From positions 561,956 through 625,955 of the forward strand of contig MNCI01023815.1 in assembly GCA_015680685.1 (NCBI GenBank): 64,000 nucleotides of DNA, in the 5' to 3' direction. The position numbers and the translations under genes are program-made. A model generated the notes under the pieces. The model had not been told where the DNA came from. It did no database searches and saw only the letters and a program-made list of their open reading frames with translations. The stretch's first letter is position 1. Every line of letters begins with the position of its first letter. Source of the DNA: Gnetum montanum (taxonomy: Eukaryota > Streptophyta > Gnetopsida > Gnetales > Gnetaceae). Positions 35,216-46,555 of the stretch are shown piece after piece.

Positions 35216-35323
35216 TAATGCATTTATGTTATCGATGTAAGCACAAGTTAAACCCTTAGTTGGTTCCATGCATATGAGTGAACTACTTTCTTGATCAGTT
35301 GTCAACTAATGGATGTCTTCTTG

Positions 35324-36005
35324 TCATGTGGCTACTGCATATATGCATCTTTGTATGTAAATCACTTGTGCACATTGATTGCATGCAGGCAATGCTAAAC
35401 TTTGCACAAACCATGACCTCTGCATGTAATTACACCTTGTGTCACTATATGCGATGCATGAAACTTTATTCTTCTTGATCTTTCCAAATGTATTTTCCTT
35501 TGATATTTCTAGGAAAAGATCATGGATTCCTAGGCGTGCATTGATGGTGCTTAGCCTTGCTCTTCCCATTATGATTGGGAAGTCCCCCTTACCATTGTTT
35601 ACCTGAATCACTAGAAAGTCAGCTAGGTATGACCATCCACAAATAGTGGTAATAATGTATTTTACTAGTCCTAATGGGATAGTGATGGACTGGTTAGCCA
35701 ACTCTAGATGGATGTTGCTTTTTTTCAATGGAGGTAGGTTCTAGGCCTTGTACATTTCTTGAGAAATCAAGTTGACACCGGAACCTGAATCTAAAAGAGC
35801 CTTGCATGGTGCATTTCTAGTGATTTGTAAGTATATCAGAGGACTCCCAGGATTATAGAATTTCCTGGGAATGTGGCCAGCTTTGATCCAATCAGTGACG
35901 ACATGTGTTAGCATGACCATATGCGTTGAGTGAAGTGATTGGGTTGAAGGGGGCTTCAAAGTTTTGCTTGATACTGAGGCATCTAAGGAATCAGCCACTT
36001 ATGAT
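35324..36005 (-). pseudogene. Element A aspartic protease
   Basis: The frame 35741-35998 ends APCKALLDSGSGVNLISQEM, with the active-site D-S-G. The frame 35324-35728 continues with IHLELANQSITIPLGLVKYI, FLVIQVNN and FPIIMGRARLST, the usual Athila protease C-terminal ILGRPFL region. One stop separates the two frames. The position between gag and RT is as expected. Confidence 0.82.
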
Positions 36006-38437
36006 TGCAAGGGCTTGGTTGAATTTTTGGTTCTAAAGAAAGGTCTTTTCATTATGTGGTTGTTGGAACCAATAGTAGGTTGAGAGTTAACAGCCCTCAT
36101 GGCGTTAGGTTGCTGCGGCTGGGTAGGGATTTCACTTTGCATCACGAGAGCAGGTGGTAGTGGAGCTATTGGTAGAAGAGATGTGGCTAGATGAGAAGGA
36201 TGATATGCTTGTGAAATATCACCTCTAGAAGAGGGAGTCCCATATACTCACAGGCTTGGTAGTGAGGTTGAGGAGTGATGTGACCAGTAAAGTCACATGG
36301 GGGAGATCGGCTACTGCACATAATATCCATATAGGTTAGGTTGCTGGTAAGGATACTGTTGCCTTGGTGGTGGCATTCCCCATGATTGTGGGTGCTGCCA
36401 CTATTGATATTTCTCAATCAGTTCTGGTGGAGTTCCACTGAGATAATATGTTAAGGGTTGGTGGAACTGCCTTGGGTTACCTTGAGGATAAGGTAACCTT
36501 TGGGGTGTTTGAATTTTATTTAATTATGGGTTGAGTGTATACACCACAAACTCTTGCAGATGTGAGATTACAGGGCAACATCCCTTAGGATGGTCATATT
36601 GACATATCTCACATCTACTATCATTGTCTGTTTCCGAATCCACAACCCCTTCAATGATGAAAACTTTGCTATTACCCTTGCTACGTGCATGTTCAGCCTC
36701 TTTCTTTTTTCTTTTCTCACTACTAGACTCCTCTACTATTTTAAGAATAGTTTGAAATCTATTATCTAGGGAATCCCACATTTTTTCTACCTTTGCCAAA
36801 ACTTCTGATGTCATCTTTTAGATAGGCAAAGTTTTCCTATTCACCATCTCTTCGAGTGGTAACTCTTCTTTATCCTCACAAAATCTTACTCCCCTCTTTC
36901 GAAGGGAAGGATCTCGGTTATACTCTTTCGCACTTTCTCTCTTCCGTAGCTCACCTTCTTCCTTAGCAACTTGCTCCAACAGTCTTTGGATTTGATGGGA
37001 CCTAAGCTCGAATGGTCTTCCTTGGTTATAAGTCCCAAGGGTTCTTCTCGTTTCATGCCTAAGCCCATCTATGAGATGGCACAGTTGATCCCTTTACGAA
37101 TAACCATGGCTAGGACAACGATGTAACAGTGCATAGTATCGGCCCATGGCAACATACAAGGGTTCATGTCCTCCTTGTTTCTAGCCTTGGATTTGTTTTC
37201 ACAGGTTGGACACTCGAGAGTACATTTGGTACTTATCGTTGAATAATTCTAACATAGTACTCCATCTATGAATAGATTCTAGTTCTAAGGACTAGTACCA
37301 GCTTTCCACTTCTTTAACTAGTTTCTGTGGGAACAAATTAAGTTTTTGCCATTTGTTCTCTATGTTTTGTAAGGCACATGTGTCATGGAATGCTTGTAAA
37401 TGATTTTGAGGATCATCGTTATATCCCCCCTTCAAATTTTGGATATTGTTCATATCTAATCTCTTGATCCTACTATCTTTCTGGTGCCTTGTTGGAATTC
37501 TAATAGCCTCAGTTATGTCTAACATACTTCGAGTAGTGAGTTGGGGTTCATCATGATCGTCTCGTCCATGGTGTCTATGATGCCTACGTTGTTCCCTACT
37601 CTCCCTTTTTATATGTTGTGACTCTCTAGAGTGCCCTCGTCCCCTTTCTTGGTTGTTTCATCTATGACTTTTACTTTTCCTACCTTTATCCCCATGGTCT
37701 TTTTCTTTATGACTGCATCTAGATATTGAAGGAGAGGGTGAAGGAGATGATGAAGGTAAGGAAGAAGGAGAACTGTCACCATGACAGTGTTTGCTACCTT
37801 CTCTTCTGTGGTCTCGGCCTCGATCGTGATTGCGATTAGAATGCCCACCTTTATCATGAGTTTGTGTTTCTTTTTCGGACCCTTTATGCCCATGGATATC
37901 AGAACCTAGGTTATGAATCGTGGAATGAAGGTTTTGATACATAACCCCTTGGCCAAATTCAAGGGAAGGAACATCGTTGTGTGGCCGACTGCCTGAGGTA
38001 GGTTCACCACTCTCATTTTCGCTTAAGACATGTGGGGCATTCTGGGACCACTTACCCTTCAAAGACTTATGATGTCTCTCCTGTTGCAAGTCCCTTTGAC
38101 GTTGTGCCTTTGTGGGACGGTATTCTCTCGAGTCATGGTCTTGCACAATGTATTCTGTGTGTAAGTGCGGCATGCCAATTTGTGTGAGAGCATGAAGAAG
38201 CATGCTTGGGACTGAATGATCGGGAGGTAACACTATGTTACCTTCTAAGTCTCACCAACGTAGTTGTTCATCTTGATGGAGGATAAAGGTGACGTTTGGT
38301 ATATACTCATCGGGATGAATATATACCACTCGAACTTATTGAGGGATTGGCGGATCAACGTCATGTATATTACGTCGCCGACTGTTTCTTGTTTTAGACC
38401 TAGGCAGTGAGGCGCTTTAGGATGAAGAAGGAGACAT
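36006..38437 (-). pseudogene. Element A gag
   Basis: Probable start ATG at 38437 (MSPSSS, soon a stop). A basic Ser/His-rich segment is at 37658-38233, with HKGSEKETQTHDKGGHSNRN and a Pro-Ser run. The capsid core is at 37292-37525 (LKGGYNDDPQNHLQAFHD, NLFPQKLVKEVESWY), continuing to 36886. A CX2C zinc knuckle is at 36524-36814 (CEICQYDHPKGCCPV), followed by a Pro/Gln/Tyr-rich tail to 36006. The knuckle matches element B's CNICL.NHPKGQCPV, so A and B Gags are related. Multiple stops. Confidence 0.75.
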
Positions 38438-38555
38438 ACTTGTCTGTTCAGTGTGCAATGTATTCTTGTTTATTATTTTCTCAACCAACCCTAAGGGTTC
38501 GTTCCAATGATGTGAATGTTTTCCTATGTTTTAGTTAGTGCATAAAAAACTAAGT

Positions 38556-38572
38556 CCTCGGCAACAGCGCCA
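38556..38572 (-). other. Primer binding site of A (tRNA-Asp type)
   Basis: Minus-strand TGGCGCTGTTGCCGAGG, one base from the 5' LTR. Two changes from the plant tRNA-Asp site. Confidence 0.85.
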
Positions 38573-38573
38573 A

Positions 38574-39482
38574 TGATGAGCGGCAAGGTACCCCTACGCT
38601 CAACCATACGAATACAAGCGTTTCACGCACGATCTAGTCAAATTCCAAGGACTAAGTGCCTATGCACCTTTGTGGAACAAGGACAAGTTGGTTGAACATC
38701 GTCTTCCCAAACTTACTTGTATGTCACGATTGTATGGTTAAGTAAGCTTGAGGCATATGATTTTTATATCTTTTATGCTTTTATGTCCTATGCTAATAAG
38801 GGAGAAAAGAGATAACTAAGTGACTAATTTATATTAACTACTCATTAACTAAGTTCTAACTAATCCTAACACCAGCATCTGTTCTCACTTGCCGTACACA
38901 TCTTGAACCAGTGCAACACTACTGAGATTACCAAATGCTAATTGTTACTAGGTTACCAAGTGTTACATGCATGCTCAAAGTGATCGTACTGAGTGTAATT
39001 TAACGATTTTCTTAATTGATCAAAATGAATTGCTACACTAATAACATAAATGTAAAGTGCATAAAATAAAATAAAATAAAATAAATGCATAAGAAAATAA
39101 AATAAAAGAAATGTGTAAGAAAACAAATCTCAAGTGTTGCAAGGATGAATCAAAGAGCTTGTCTTTATTGCCGTACACAAGGTGTGCTCAAATACACAAT
39201 GCTTGAATAAAGATCCATCCACACTTAGACCTCCTGCTGTGGGCATTTGGAAAATACTCTAAGTTTCAAATAGATTACAAGAGTTTCGCTACTTGACTGC
39301 GAAAGACTTCTTTCCAATTGTGTGCCTAGGCATTGTATTTATAGGCTTGGGAGCAACTACTCTAATAATTAGAGTAAACCGCTAGAGTAGCTGCTCTAAT
39401 AATTAGAATAAACTACTAGAGTAACTGCTCTAATAATTAGAATAACTGCTAGAGTAACCGTTAGAGTGACATGCTCTCATCA
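38574..39482 (-). repeat. 5' LTR of element A (909 bp)
   Basis: Same ends and body as 11376-12309, with a TATA box near 39335 and three (not four) U3 palindromic repeats at 39355-39470. Followed by the CTTGG duplication at 39483. Confidence 0.92.
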
Positions 39483-40740
39483 CTTGGGAACTAGGGGTAA
39501 TGTTAGAAAGCTACCACTTAAGTTGCTTGTTCTAAACCCACTAGATACACCACTAGATTTCTTCTTGTTTTGAGGTGCATCTACCTCATTCTTCTTCTAC
39601 TTTTGAGGACTAGAATTAATCACCAAGCTAGTAGCCAATTTAATTATCTCCTTGTAGTCTATGATCTTATGGGTTTTGATTTCTTGTTAGACCCAAGGAT
39701 TCAAGCCATTGAAAAAGATATGGTACTTGCTTACCTTGTTGATGTCAGAAACATATAACAGTAGATCATGGTACTTCATGATGTAATCTTTTAGCTTCCT
39801 AGTCTATTAGATCTCCTTCAACTTTGTCCAAGCTTTTTCAATAGAGTTTCATGAGTGAAAGTTCTTGATTAGGGCAATGTTGAATTCTTCATACATCTTG
39901 ATTGATCTCTAGGCTATTCCAAATCTCATTTCTTAGATGATCCCAAGCCACCAAGTTTAAGCAACTTTCCACAAGAATTTAGAGTTGATGCTAACCTTAG
40001 TCTCTTTGGGATACTCCTTCATCATTGAGAACTACTCCATCTCATAGAGGAAGCCATCGATGAGCTTTTCATCATAATTGTTGTTGTAGGCTTTGGGTCC
40101 TTTAGCTTGAAATTTGGTTGTAGACTAACTAGACTCAAATGTAACTACTTGTTACTACACAACCAATTGGTCTCCTAGCTTCTTATTCTTTAATTTTAGG
40201 TTTGGTAACTTGGACAAGATGTTCCCCATGGAGACCTCACATTAACAACATCACCCATTTTCTCCACAAATCTCTATAGCACAAAATTTTGGATCACAAA
40301 AAGCTTGTGTTTAATGCTTGAGTTTAGCTCTTGTAGGTAGGGCACATGCATTATGTTCACAATCTTTTTAAGCATCCTTACCCACTCAACAGTAGGTAAG
40401 TAGCAAAGGATCACATGAGTAACCTTCAACAATTGGCTTCATAGCTTTTGCATCTTTTTGAGGAAATCATCAAAATTTCTCTCCTCAGTCATCTCCACAT
40501 CCTTGTCATCATGCACCTTCTCATGCTTGTCCTCGTGCACTAGATCTTCTAGATTATCATTTCTATTTGGCTCATTATAAGGATTAGGACTAGGGATAAC
40601 AACACTAGAATTTTAATTTTTCTTGTTCTTACTCTTCTTTGTGATAGTAGTGATCATTAGTATGAACCATGAGCACAACCTCCAACCATGAGCAATGAAG
40701 CATAATCACCAACCACAAATCTTGAACCATGAGTTACCAA
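39483..40740 (-). pseudogene. H1 gag, main part
   Basis: Minus-strand translation gives MKYHDLLLYVSDINKVSKYH, FFNGLNPWV and EIIKLATSLVINS (39600-39780), followed by a Lys-rich linker that runs into the CTTGG site. This is the usual Ty3 Gag pattern (YFIDGLKPWAQ.EL). Further N-terminal Gag continues to about 40740 with many stops. A CATGAACCA-type repeated phrase lies at 40660-40760, upstream of the gene. Confidence 0.65.
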
Positions 40741-40799
40741 CCACAAACCATGAACCACTGTACGACACCATCCAAGAGTCCCAAATTAACTAGGAAAAA

Positions 40800-40895
40800 A
40801 TGACAAAGTTAAGATGGACTACACATTAATGGTTATAGCACATGTAAGAAAAATAAAAGGCATGACATTCATTAGAGATAAGTTAACAATATTTA
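40800..40895 (-). repeat. H1 5' LTR remnant
   Basis: Resembles 4310-4400 (see that entry). It is cut on its right side by the SINE cluster. Confidence 0.35.
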
Positions 40896-40957
40896 CTAAC
40901 AATATTTAAGGTTTTGGGGGAAGGAGGAAGAGGTATGTGGGTTGCACATGGTGGTAG

Positions 40958-41106
40958 GGTGTTGGAACCTGAAACATTTTTTAACAATTATTACCCTCAA
41001 GACATATATCCAAATTAGAACTTTATAACTTAGTATTATGTACTAGAATCAAACTTGAAACTTGGAGTTACCAAATTAAGTATGACTCAAGATAACAATT
41101 GCTTAA
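40958..41106 (-). repeat. SINE copy, minus strand
   Basis: Its reverse complement runs from AATTTGGTAACTCCAAGTTTC and a B-box-like AAGTTTGATTCTAGT through TTATAAAGTTCTAATTTGGA, ending GGTTCCAACACCCTACC. Same 3' part as the copies at 42.3-42.5 kb. Confidence 0.7.
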
Positions 41107-41215
41107 CTACAAATCATTTGGTAAGACTCTTGATTTGGAAGCTTCAACTTATGGGTTTGATTCTAGTGGAAAATACTAAATTATAAAGTTCTAATTTTTC
41201 CAAATTCATGTTTTT
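41107..41215 (+). repeat. SINE copy, plus strand, truncated
   Basis: TTTGGTAAGACTCTTGATTTGGAAG, then a B-box-like GGGTTTGATTCTAGT and AAATTATAAAGTTCTAA. Head-to-head with the preceding copy. Confidence 0.65.
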
Positions 41216-41935
41216 TATGATGTCTTATTCATCAAAATCTTCCTATAACACTTGTCTTAAACATATGGAAAATGTTTCTCCTTAATTTTCTCTTTATAGA
41301 GGTGAAGATTCATTTTCTCATATTTTTTCAAGTGTCATATTGCTTAACCTGCTTGGAAATGAACATCCATAATTGTAAAAACTTTTAGCCAAGCATCAAT
41401 GAAGTCATTCTTGGTAATCAACCTTCTTCATTTACTTCATTTCTTTGCATTTGGAATTGTCTCTGACCATTTATTCTCTACTCCATTTGGACTTCAACGT
41501 GTAGTAATTTTTTAGCAAAAGAGCATACCTATAACCTATCTTTAGGTGTCAAATACTATATTCTCAAAGATGTTTCTTTTTAGCTACAACTTCAAGCAAA
41601 AAGTTCATAATGAAAGTTAAACAATTAATTTGTTTTTTTACAACATTAATTTCTTTCTATTTTGGAGGCTCAAGGATGGAAAGATTTCAACTTTTTTATT
41701 CTTTTTTTTAGAGAGACTCTTTTTCTTCTCTTTCCAAGAAACCCTTTAGCAAGAAGTGAAAACCTGTGAGGGTTCTTTTAGAAAATTGCAAGTCCTTATT
41801 CTTTTCCTATCCTAGAGAGGAGGCTTTTTAGGGTTGGTTGTAAGGATGAAAACTTGAAAAGGCATTCCCAAAATTGTTGAGCTCTTCCTATAGACTTTCT
41901 CTTTAATGATATGATGTACTCTGAATTTTTTAAAT
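41216..41935. other. AT-rich interval, no recognised gene
   Basis: T-rich stretch with no open frame of note and no repeat ends seen. Confidence 0.5.
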
Positions 41936-42118
41936 ATTATTATTCATTTTTTGGGGTCTAAAACCTCCCTATAAAGTTCTAATTTGATGATATTCGAATC
42001 AAAAATAATTGATACATAGGTACATCCCAAGATTTATAGTTATAACTCAATGCACCATAGTAGAACTAAACCTGCAACTTGGGGTTACCAGGCCAAGATC
42101 CATTCCACTAGGCTAACA
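41936..42118 (-). repeat. SINE copy, minus strand
   Basis: The reverse complement reads GTTAGCCTAGTGG (A box), CAGGTTTAGTTCTA (B-box-like), GAGTTATAACTATAAATCTTGG. Ends near the AAAACCTCCC tail. Confidence 0.68.
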
Positions 42119-42225
42119 CCTCATTGTTATAAAGTTCTAAGTTGACTATATGTCTTGGAGAGTAAATATTATTAAAAAAAAAATAAATTTTTGGGTTTCA
42201 ACACCCTCTTTGAAATCCTTGTTAA
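42119..42225 (+). repeat. SINE 3' part, plus strand
   Basis: TTATAAAGTTCTAAGTTGACTATATGTCTTGG, here in pieces, then an A-run and GGGTTTCAACACCC, as in the SINE tail. Confidence 0.6.
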
Positions 42226-42331
42226 GCCACCTCTTATTGGCAAAATGGTTTTTTTTTATAAACTTTATTTTTTTATCGGTCTGGTAACACCACAACCCCT
42301 CCCCCTCCCCTCCTCTTTAGGGAGGTTTAAT

Positions 42332-42470
42332 AACAAGGTGTTAGCTAGTAGTATGACTCTTGACTTGAAAGCTCCAAGTCATGGGTTCGATTCTAGTAGG
42401 TAATGTTGAGATATAAAGTTCTAATTGGACTATATATCTTGGGGTATACCTGTATCACACTTTTTTGGTG
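42332..42470 (+). repeat. SINE copy with intact B box
   Basis: GTGTTAGCTAGTAGTATGAC (A-box region), CATGGGTTCGATTCTAGT at 42371-42388 containing the canonical pol III B box GGTTCGATTC, then TTGAGATATAAAGTTCTAA. The best preserved copy. Confidence 0.78.
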
Positions 42471-42622
42471 GGGGTGAGGTCTTGGAACCTAAAGCAAAAT
42501 ATTTACCCTTTTGATGCTTTGATAAAACTTTATTCATTACTCAATGTTGTTCATTGGAATCAAATCTATTGCTTAGAGTTTTCAAATTAGAAGTCTTACC
42601 ACTAAACTATCACTTTATTATA
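42471..42622 (-). repeat. SINE copy, minus strand, inverted to the previous one
   Basis: The reverse complement begins GATAGTTTAGTGGTAAGACTTC (A box TAGTTTAGTGG), has AGATTTGATTCCAAT (B-box-like), and ends TTAGGTTCCAAGACCTCACC. It faces 42332-42470 tail to tail. Confidence 0.75.
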
Positions 42623-42819
42623 AACCTTAAAATAACTATGTTATGTGCCTTTGAAAATATATCAGTTGTAATATTCTTTAATAAAATTAGATTTGAAAGG
42701 CATAGAGGAATAACTTAATTCTTTCTAATCAAAAAGTTATAACTTTGGAAATTGGGTGTAGTGGCCATCTTATCAATGCTTAGGAGTTGGGTTTGTAAAG
42801 TGGAGGCCATGGGTTTCCA

Positions 42820-43015
42820 TTCTTAAATTTTTGCAACTTAAATGTATGGATTCAATTCTACTAGGTGATGTTGAGTTATAAAAGTTCTACTTAGGTTCTA
42901 CAAAAGGTTTGTATTGGCAATATATCTAGGGGGTACAGATAGTCATCTAGTTATAGTTCCAACTCCTATCCCCTAATTAGTAAGTTGTAAGTTCAAACTT
43001 ATGCAAAATATACTT
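42820..43015 (+). repeat. Degenerate SINE remnant(s)
   Basis: GGATTCAATTCTACTAGG, TGTTGAGTTATAAAAGTTCTAC and AATATATCTAGGGGGTA at 42850-42945, followed by a second tRNA-like pair of boxes (CATCTAGTTATAG; AGTTCAAAC) to 43015. Confidence 0.55.
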
Positions 43016-44130
43016 TTGTTTTATATTTTTGGGCTCTGTCAAATTTTTACCATCATAATCCAAAGAGTATGCTAATCCAACAATAGTGTATTTTGCTTAC
43101 ATTTTACCAAAGTATCATATTGACTATGTCTTGAGGTTACATATAGGCAAATAGTTTCAAGTTCTAATACCAAACCCTTCCTCCCACACTTTAGTGAATG
43201 GGTGAAAATGAATTGGCTAGGAGGTTGTTAGAAAGCACTTTGAGTTGCTTGTTTACATGTTAGATCCTTGATCTAATAAAAAGTGAGTTGGCTAAGTTTA
43301 AAATTAGCAATTTAAGTTTTAGAAAAATGTAGAAAGGTACCTTGATTTATTTCACCTTTCCTAGATTATTATCCTTTTGGTGACTATATCCAAAAACATG
43401 ACTTAATTTACTAAGGTAGGCAACATCTAACTTACTTTGTGAGTAGGGGTTGTGCTACTGGTATTAAGTTTCTTTAGATTTTTTTTATAAAAAATATAAA
43501 AACCAATGTAGGTAAGTGATTTGACAACAATTTTTTTTGGGGCCAATAGGTCAACTACTAGTTGGTTGGACTTTGTCATGGAAAATAAAATAATTATTAT
43601 GTTTGGTGAAGAGTTGAAATTTTTTATAGGAATTATTATTTTGGTGGAGAGGCCAACTACCATTTGGCTAGGCTTTGTCATAGAAAATAAATAATAGAGA
43701 TGAACTTTTAAGATTTCATTATACTGTAAAAGAAAAAGATTTTCTAAACCAAATAATAAATGTATATCATAAATATACACCTAAACTAGTTTATAGCCAA
43801 AAATACTTGAATTTATATTTTTACAATTCCATTTGCAAAATAAACCAAGTTATTAAACCGTATAAATAGATAAGAACTTCCCTGGTTATTTTTAAGTCTA
43901 ATATAGGTTTGAGTGTTTGACAATCACGAAAGCGTGACCTTTTATCATAGCAATTGAAATGATTTATTACCCAAGGGTGCGCTATTAGTATTACAAACTA
44001 ACCCACTACCGTGGGCCAAAAATAAGTAATGTCATTAATCCTATTCATTTCTTGTCCTAAAATGTGTTTGATGATACTGATTTCCAAGCAAAAAGAAGAA
44101 TTGCAATGGTCATGACACTTAAACTTTATT
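43016..44130. other. Intergenic interval upstream of the DUF538 gene
   Basis: AT-rich. It contains a direct repeat of about 50 bp: GGCCAATAGGTCAACTACTA...GGACTTTGTCATGG at 43541-43590 and GGCCAACTACCATTTGGCTA...GCTTTGTCATAG at 43652-43690. No gene recognised; the open frame 43427-43780 only spans this repeat. Confidence 0.55.
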
Positions 44131-44200
44131 ACCCTAAAAAATGGAGGGAATTGAAATGGGGGTGGGTCAGCTCAGCACATGGGGGCATGGGGGGGCACAG

Positions 44201-44210
44201 CATAAATACA
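44201..44210 (+). promoter_or_regulatory. Candidate TATA box of the DUF538 gene
   Basis: CATAAATACA after a G-rich stretch, 756 bp before the ATG. If it is used, the 5' leader would be long or spliced; a GTAAGT donor at about 44751 and a TTGCAG acceptor at about 44853 would allow a short leader intron. Inference only. Confidence 0.35.
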
Positions 44211-44965
44211 AGACCACACAACGTCTGATGAGCCAAACCCAACTCACAACTCTTTGTAGTTTTGCAGGCCCACCAAGCACATATAATCCCCAAAAATTAT
44301 ATCGAAAACCCTGGCCCATGTTGGGATTAGCTGGTAGCCACATGCATCCTCAAAAACAACAAACATGAACACTGTTTCCCATCTGTCTGATGCCTTAATA
44401 TTGTTCCTTTCCAATGAATGTTGATTGTTTGATTGAATCAATGTTTCTTTCTTGGATCCATTTGTTGTGTTCATGCTGTGTTTTGCTATTTTGAAAATAT
44501 ATATTTTGCTTTCTTTCCTGTTTTTTTTTCCCTGCTGATGACTGCTAGTACCTTGCCTTGAGTTCTTTGTTTGCCGTGCAGTGTATCCCAAAATCAATCC
44601 TTTTTTTCGCCTGATTGATTGATGGATAGTCTTTAATTTCAACCGCCTCAAATCCAGACATTGTAATTTTTAATTTTAGTAAATCTGCGTGGCTTCCTTC
44701 TTCCCGATTCTCTTCAATCATCATTGCGGAGATTTGGGGCTGTTTCTGTAAGTTGGTTCAGGGAAATCCCAATATAGGTTGCTGGCTACTTGCTAAAAAA
44801 ATACCCGCAGCAGTTGCATTATTCCTTTTCGAAGTCTGAAAAAGCATTGCAGACAAAGATCTTCGAATTGGGCAGCGGTTTCTGTCTGATGATAAGGGGG
44901 TTTTTCTAAATCTCTGCATCACTGTTGTCTACTCCACAGTAAGGAAGGAAGGAAGCAAGCAAGCT

Positions 44966-45502
44966 ATGGCGTTGTGGGTTTTGTATCTTCTCCTCTTCTC
45001 CACAGTGGGTTCTGCTGCATCAGCATCATCATCATCATCATCCTCGTTGTTTCTAAATTCTGAGCCTCCCAAGACAATCTACGAAGCTCTGCAGATAAAC
45101 GGGCTGCCAAAAGGGCTGCTTCCGAGTGGAATCAGGAATTTTACAGTGGATAATCTCGGCAATTTTCAGGTGTTTTTGGAAAAGCCGTGCTATGCCAAGT
45201 TCGAGAACCAGGTTTATTACGAGCCCAACATCAAAGGCAATCTGAGCTTTGGCCGAATCGGGGAGCTGTCAGGCATGAACACAAAGGAGCTCTTTCTGTG
45301 GTTTCCTGTGAAGAACATCTGCGTGGACGTACCCAGCAGGGGACTGATCTACTTCGATGTTGGTGTGGCCAAGAAACAGTTTTCTCTGTCCTCGTTCGAG
45401 AATCCTCCAGAATGCAAGGACAACGTTTCAAAAGTTAAGCCCCAGATTGTAAATGGAAAGGCTCTCTCGGATCATGTGGAAAAGGTTTTCCTTCCTGCAT
45501 AG
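44966..45502 (+). CDS. DUF538 family secreted protein, 178 aa
   Basis: A single-exon open frame of 178 residues, the normal size of plant DUF538 (PF04398) proteins. It begins MALWVLYLLLFSTVGSAASA, a clear signal peptide, followed by a Ser run encoded by a TCA/TCT repeat. The domain covers about residues 35-160: TIYEALQINGLPKGLLPSGI, NFTVDNLGNFQVFLEKPCYA, SFGRIGELSGMNTKELFLWF, VDVPSRGLIYFDVGVAKKQF and NPPEC. These are the family's ordered signatures. The start is well placed: AGCTATGGCG after a GGAA-rich leader. The molecular role of DUF538 proteins is not settled; some are linked to stress responses and pectin or chlorophyll binding. It is the only intact host gene in the window and has no stops or frameshifts. 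Confidence 0.93.
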   Translation: MALWVLYLLLFSTVGSAASASSSSSSSLFLNSEPPKTIYEALQINGLPKGLLPSGIRNFTVDNLGNFQVFLEKPCYAKFENQVYYEPNIKGNLSFGRIGELSGMNTKELFLWFPVKNICVDVPSRGLIYFDVGVAKKQFSLSSFENPPECKDNVSKVKPQIVNGKALSDHVEKVFLPA

Positions 45503-46555
45503 CTCTCAATGCTATGATCATCATCATCTGTTCATGTTTCTGTTTTTTTTTTCTGTTCATGCTATTGCTTGCTTTGGTCTAGTGTGATCTTGTGCATGCT
45601 TTGAAAAATGAGAATAGGATGGTTTCTGTTGATCCGCTGAGTAGCGAGTGTTAATTGACGAAGTTACCTTTTGGATTTCCGATGCATATTCGGAAATTGG
45701 TGGGATTGATTGTTGTGTGTCAATCTACAAATAATTTGTGATAGTGGGTCTGGAGTACAAGTCTTGGTTGTCAATGATCGGTCGAATTTGATGCTTTGCT
45801 GGTGTAGTTTGCTAACATTTTAAAAATTCTTCTTTCATTTGGTGGTGATGTTCAATTCTTATGAATTCCCTCTATTCAAGTAGGATTGTTCCTTTTGATT
45901 AAGAAGTTTAGATTTTTATCCCATTATCAAGTTTTTCAGTCTGGGAGTATGATTTGTTGAGACTCTCGTATTCGTGTACGCTTGATGTGCTGTAGTTGCT
46001 CATGTTTCCTGTCTGAAAGATTGTTTTAAGAAATAACTTCTTAGTGTACTTTGAAATTCTTACGTATTAACGCACTAGCCTGTCATTATTTAGAGCAACT
46101 CATATGATAGTATGGTATGTATGCTTTTTGAAATCTTATTTGTGTTCTTTTATTTGGACAATGAACTAACTGTACATAGCAAAAATTTCTGCAACAACTC
46201 TTTCCTTATCTTCCTTCCATGTGTTTCCCAATTATTGCTCTTCTTTTTCAATGCACTATGGTACATTTCTGCTAATACATTTTTGGATTATAAAAATGTA
46301 TTGTCTAAACTGGAGTTAGCTAGTTAACTAACTTGTTTAAGAATGCTCAAAACAGGAACATGCCTCAAGAGCAGATGGAGCACGATTAATATCATGACAA
46401 TGTAGGGAAGTTAAATTTATGTGTCCCACAATCAGGTTGGAAAGTGTAGTGAAGGTTCGTTTAAGATAAGAATCAGTAATCTCTGAAAATTAATTTTGAT
46501 TCATGTTAGAACATCAACTATATAAGTAATTTTCTTGCTAATGCAATTGTTAGAA
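45503..46555 (+). other. DUF538 3' flank
   Basis: Presumed 3' UTR and intergenic DNA. A TCATCATCATC run lies just past the stop, and T-rich stretches follow. No canonical AATAAA is seen in the first 200 bases. The frame 46112-46327 matches nothing. Confidence 0.6.

Larger units (their letters stand above)
11376..39482 (-). mobile_element. Element A: Athila-like Ty3 LTR retrotransposon (split by T)
   Basis: A minus-strand element bounded by LTRs 38574-39482 (5') and 11376-12309 (3'), with a perfect CTTGG target duplication. Without the inserted element T it is about 10 kb, normal for Athila. Gene order on the minus strand is a tRNA-Asp primer site, gag with a basic/Ser-rich segment and CX2C zinc knuckle, protease, RT, [T], RNase H, integrase, a long untranslated region, a G-run polypurine tract and the 3' LTR. 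The FMDNFSTYG RT segment and tRNA-Asp primer fit the Athila lineage. It is decayed by stops and lost catalytic residues. Confidence 0.88.

Noticed and set aside
42332-42410. A tRNA gene (A and B boxes present)
   Set aside because: No cloverleaf or acceptor stem; the same sequence recurs with a longer body and tail, so it is a SINE.
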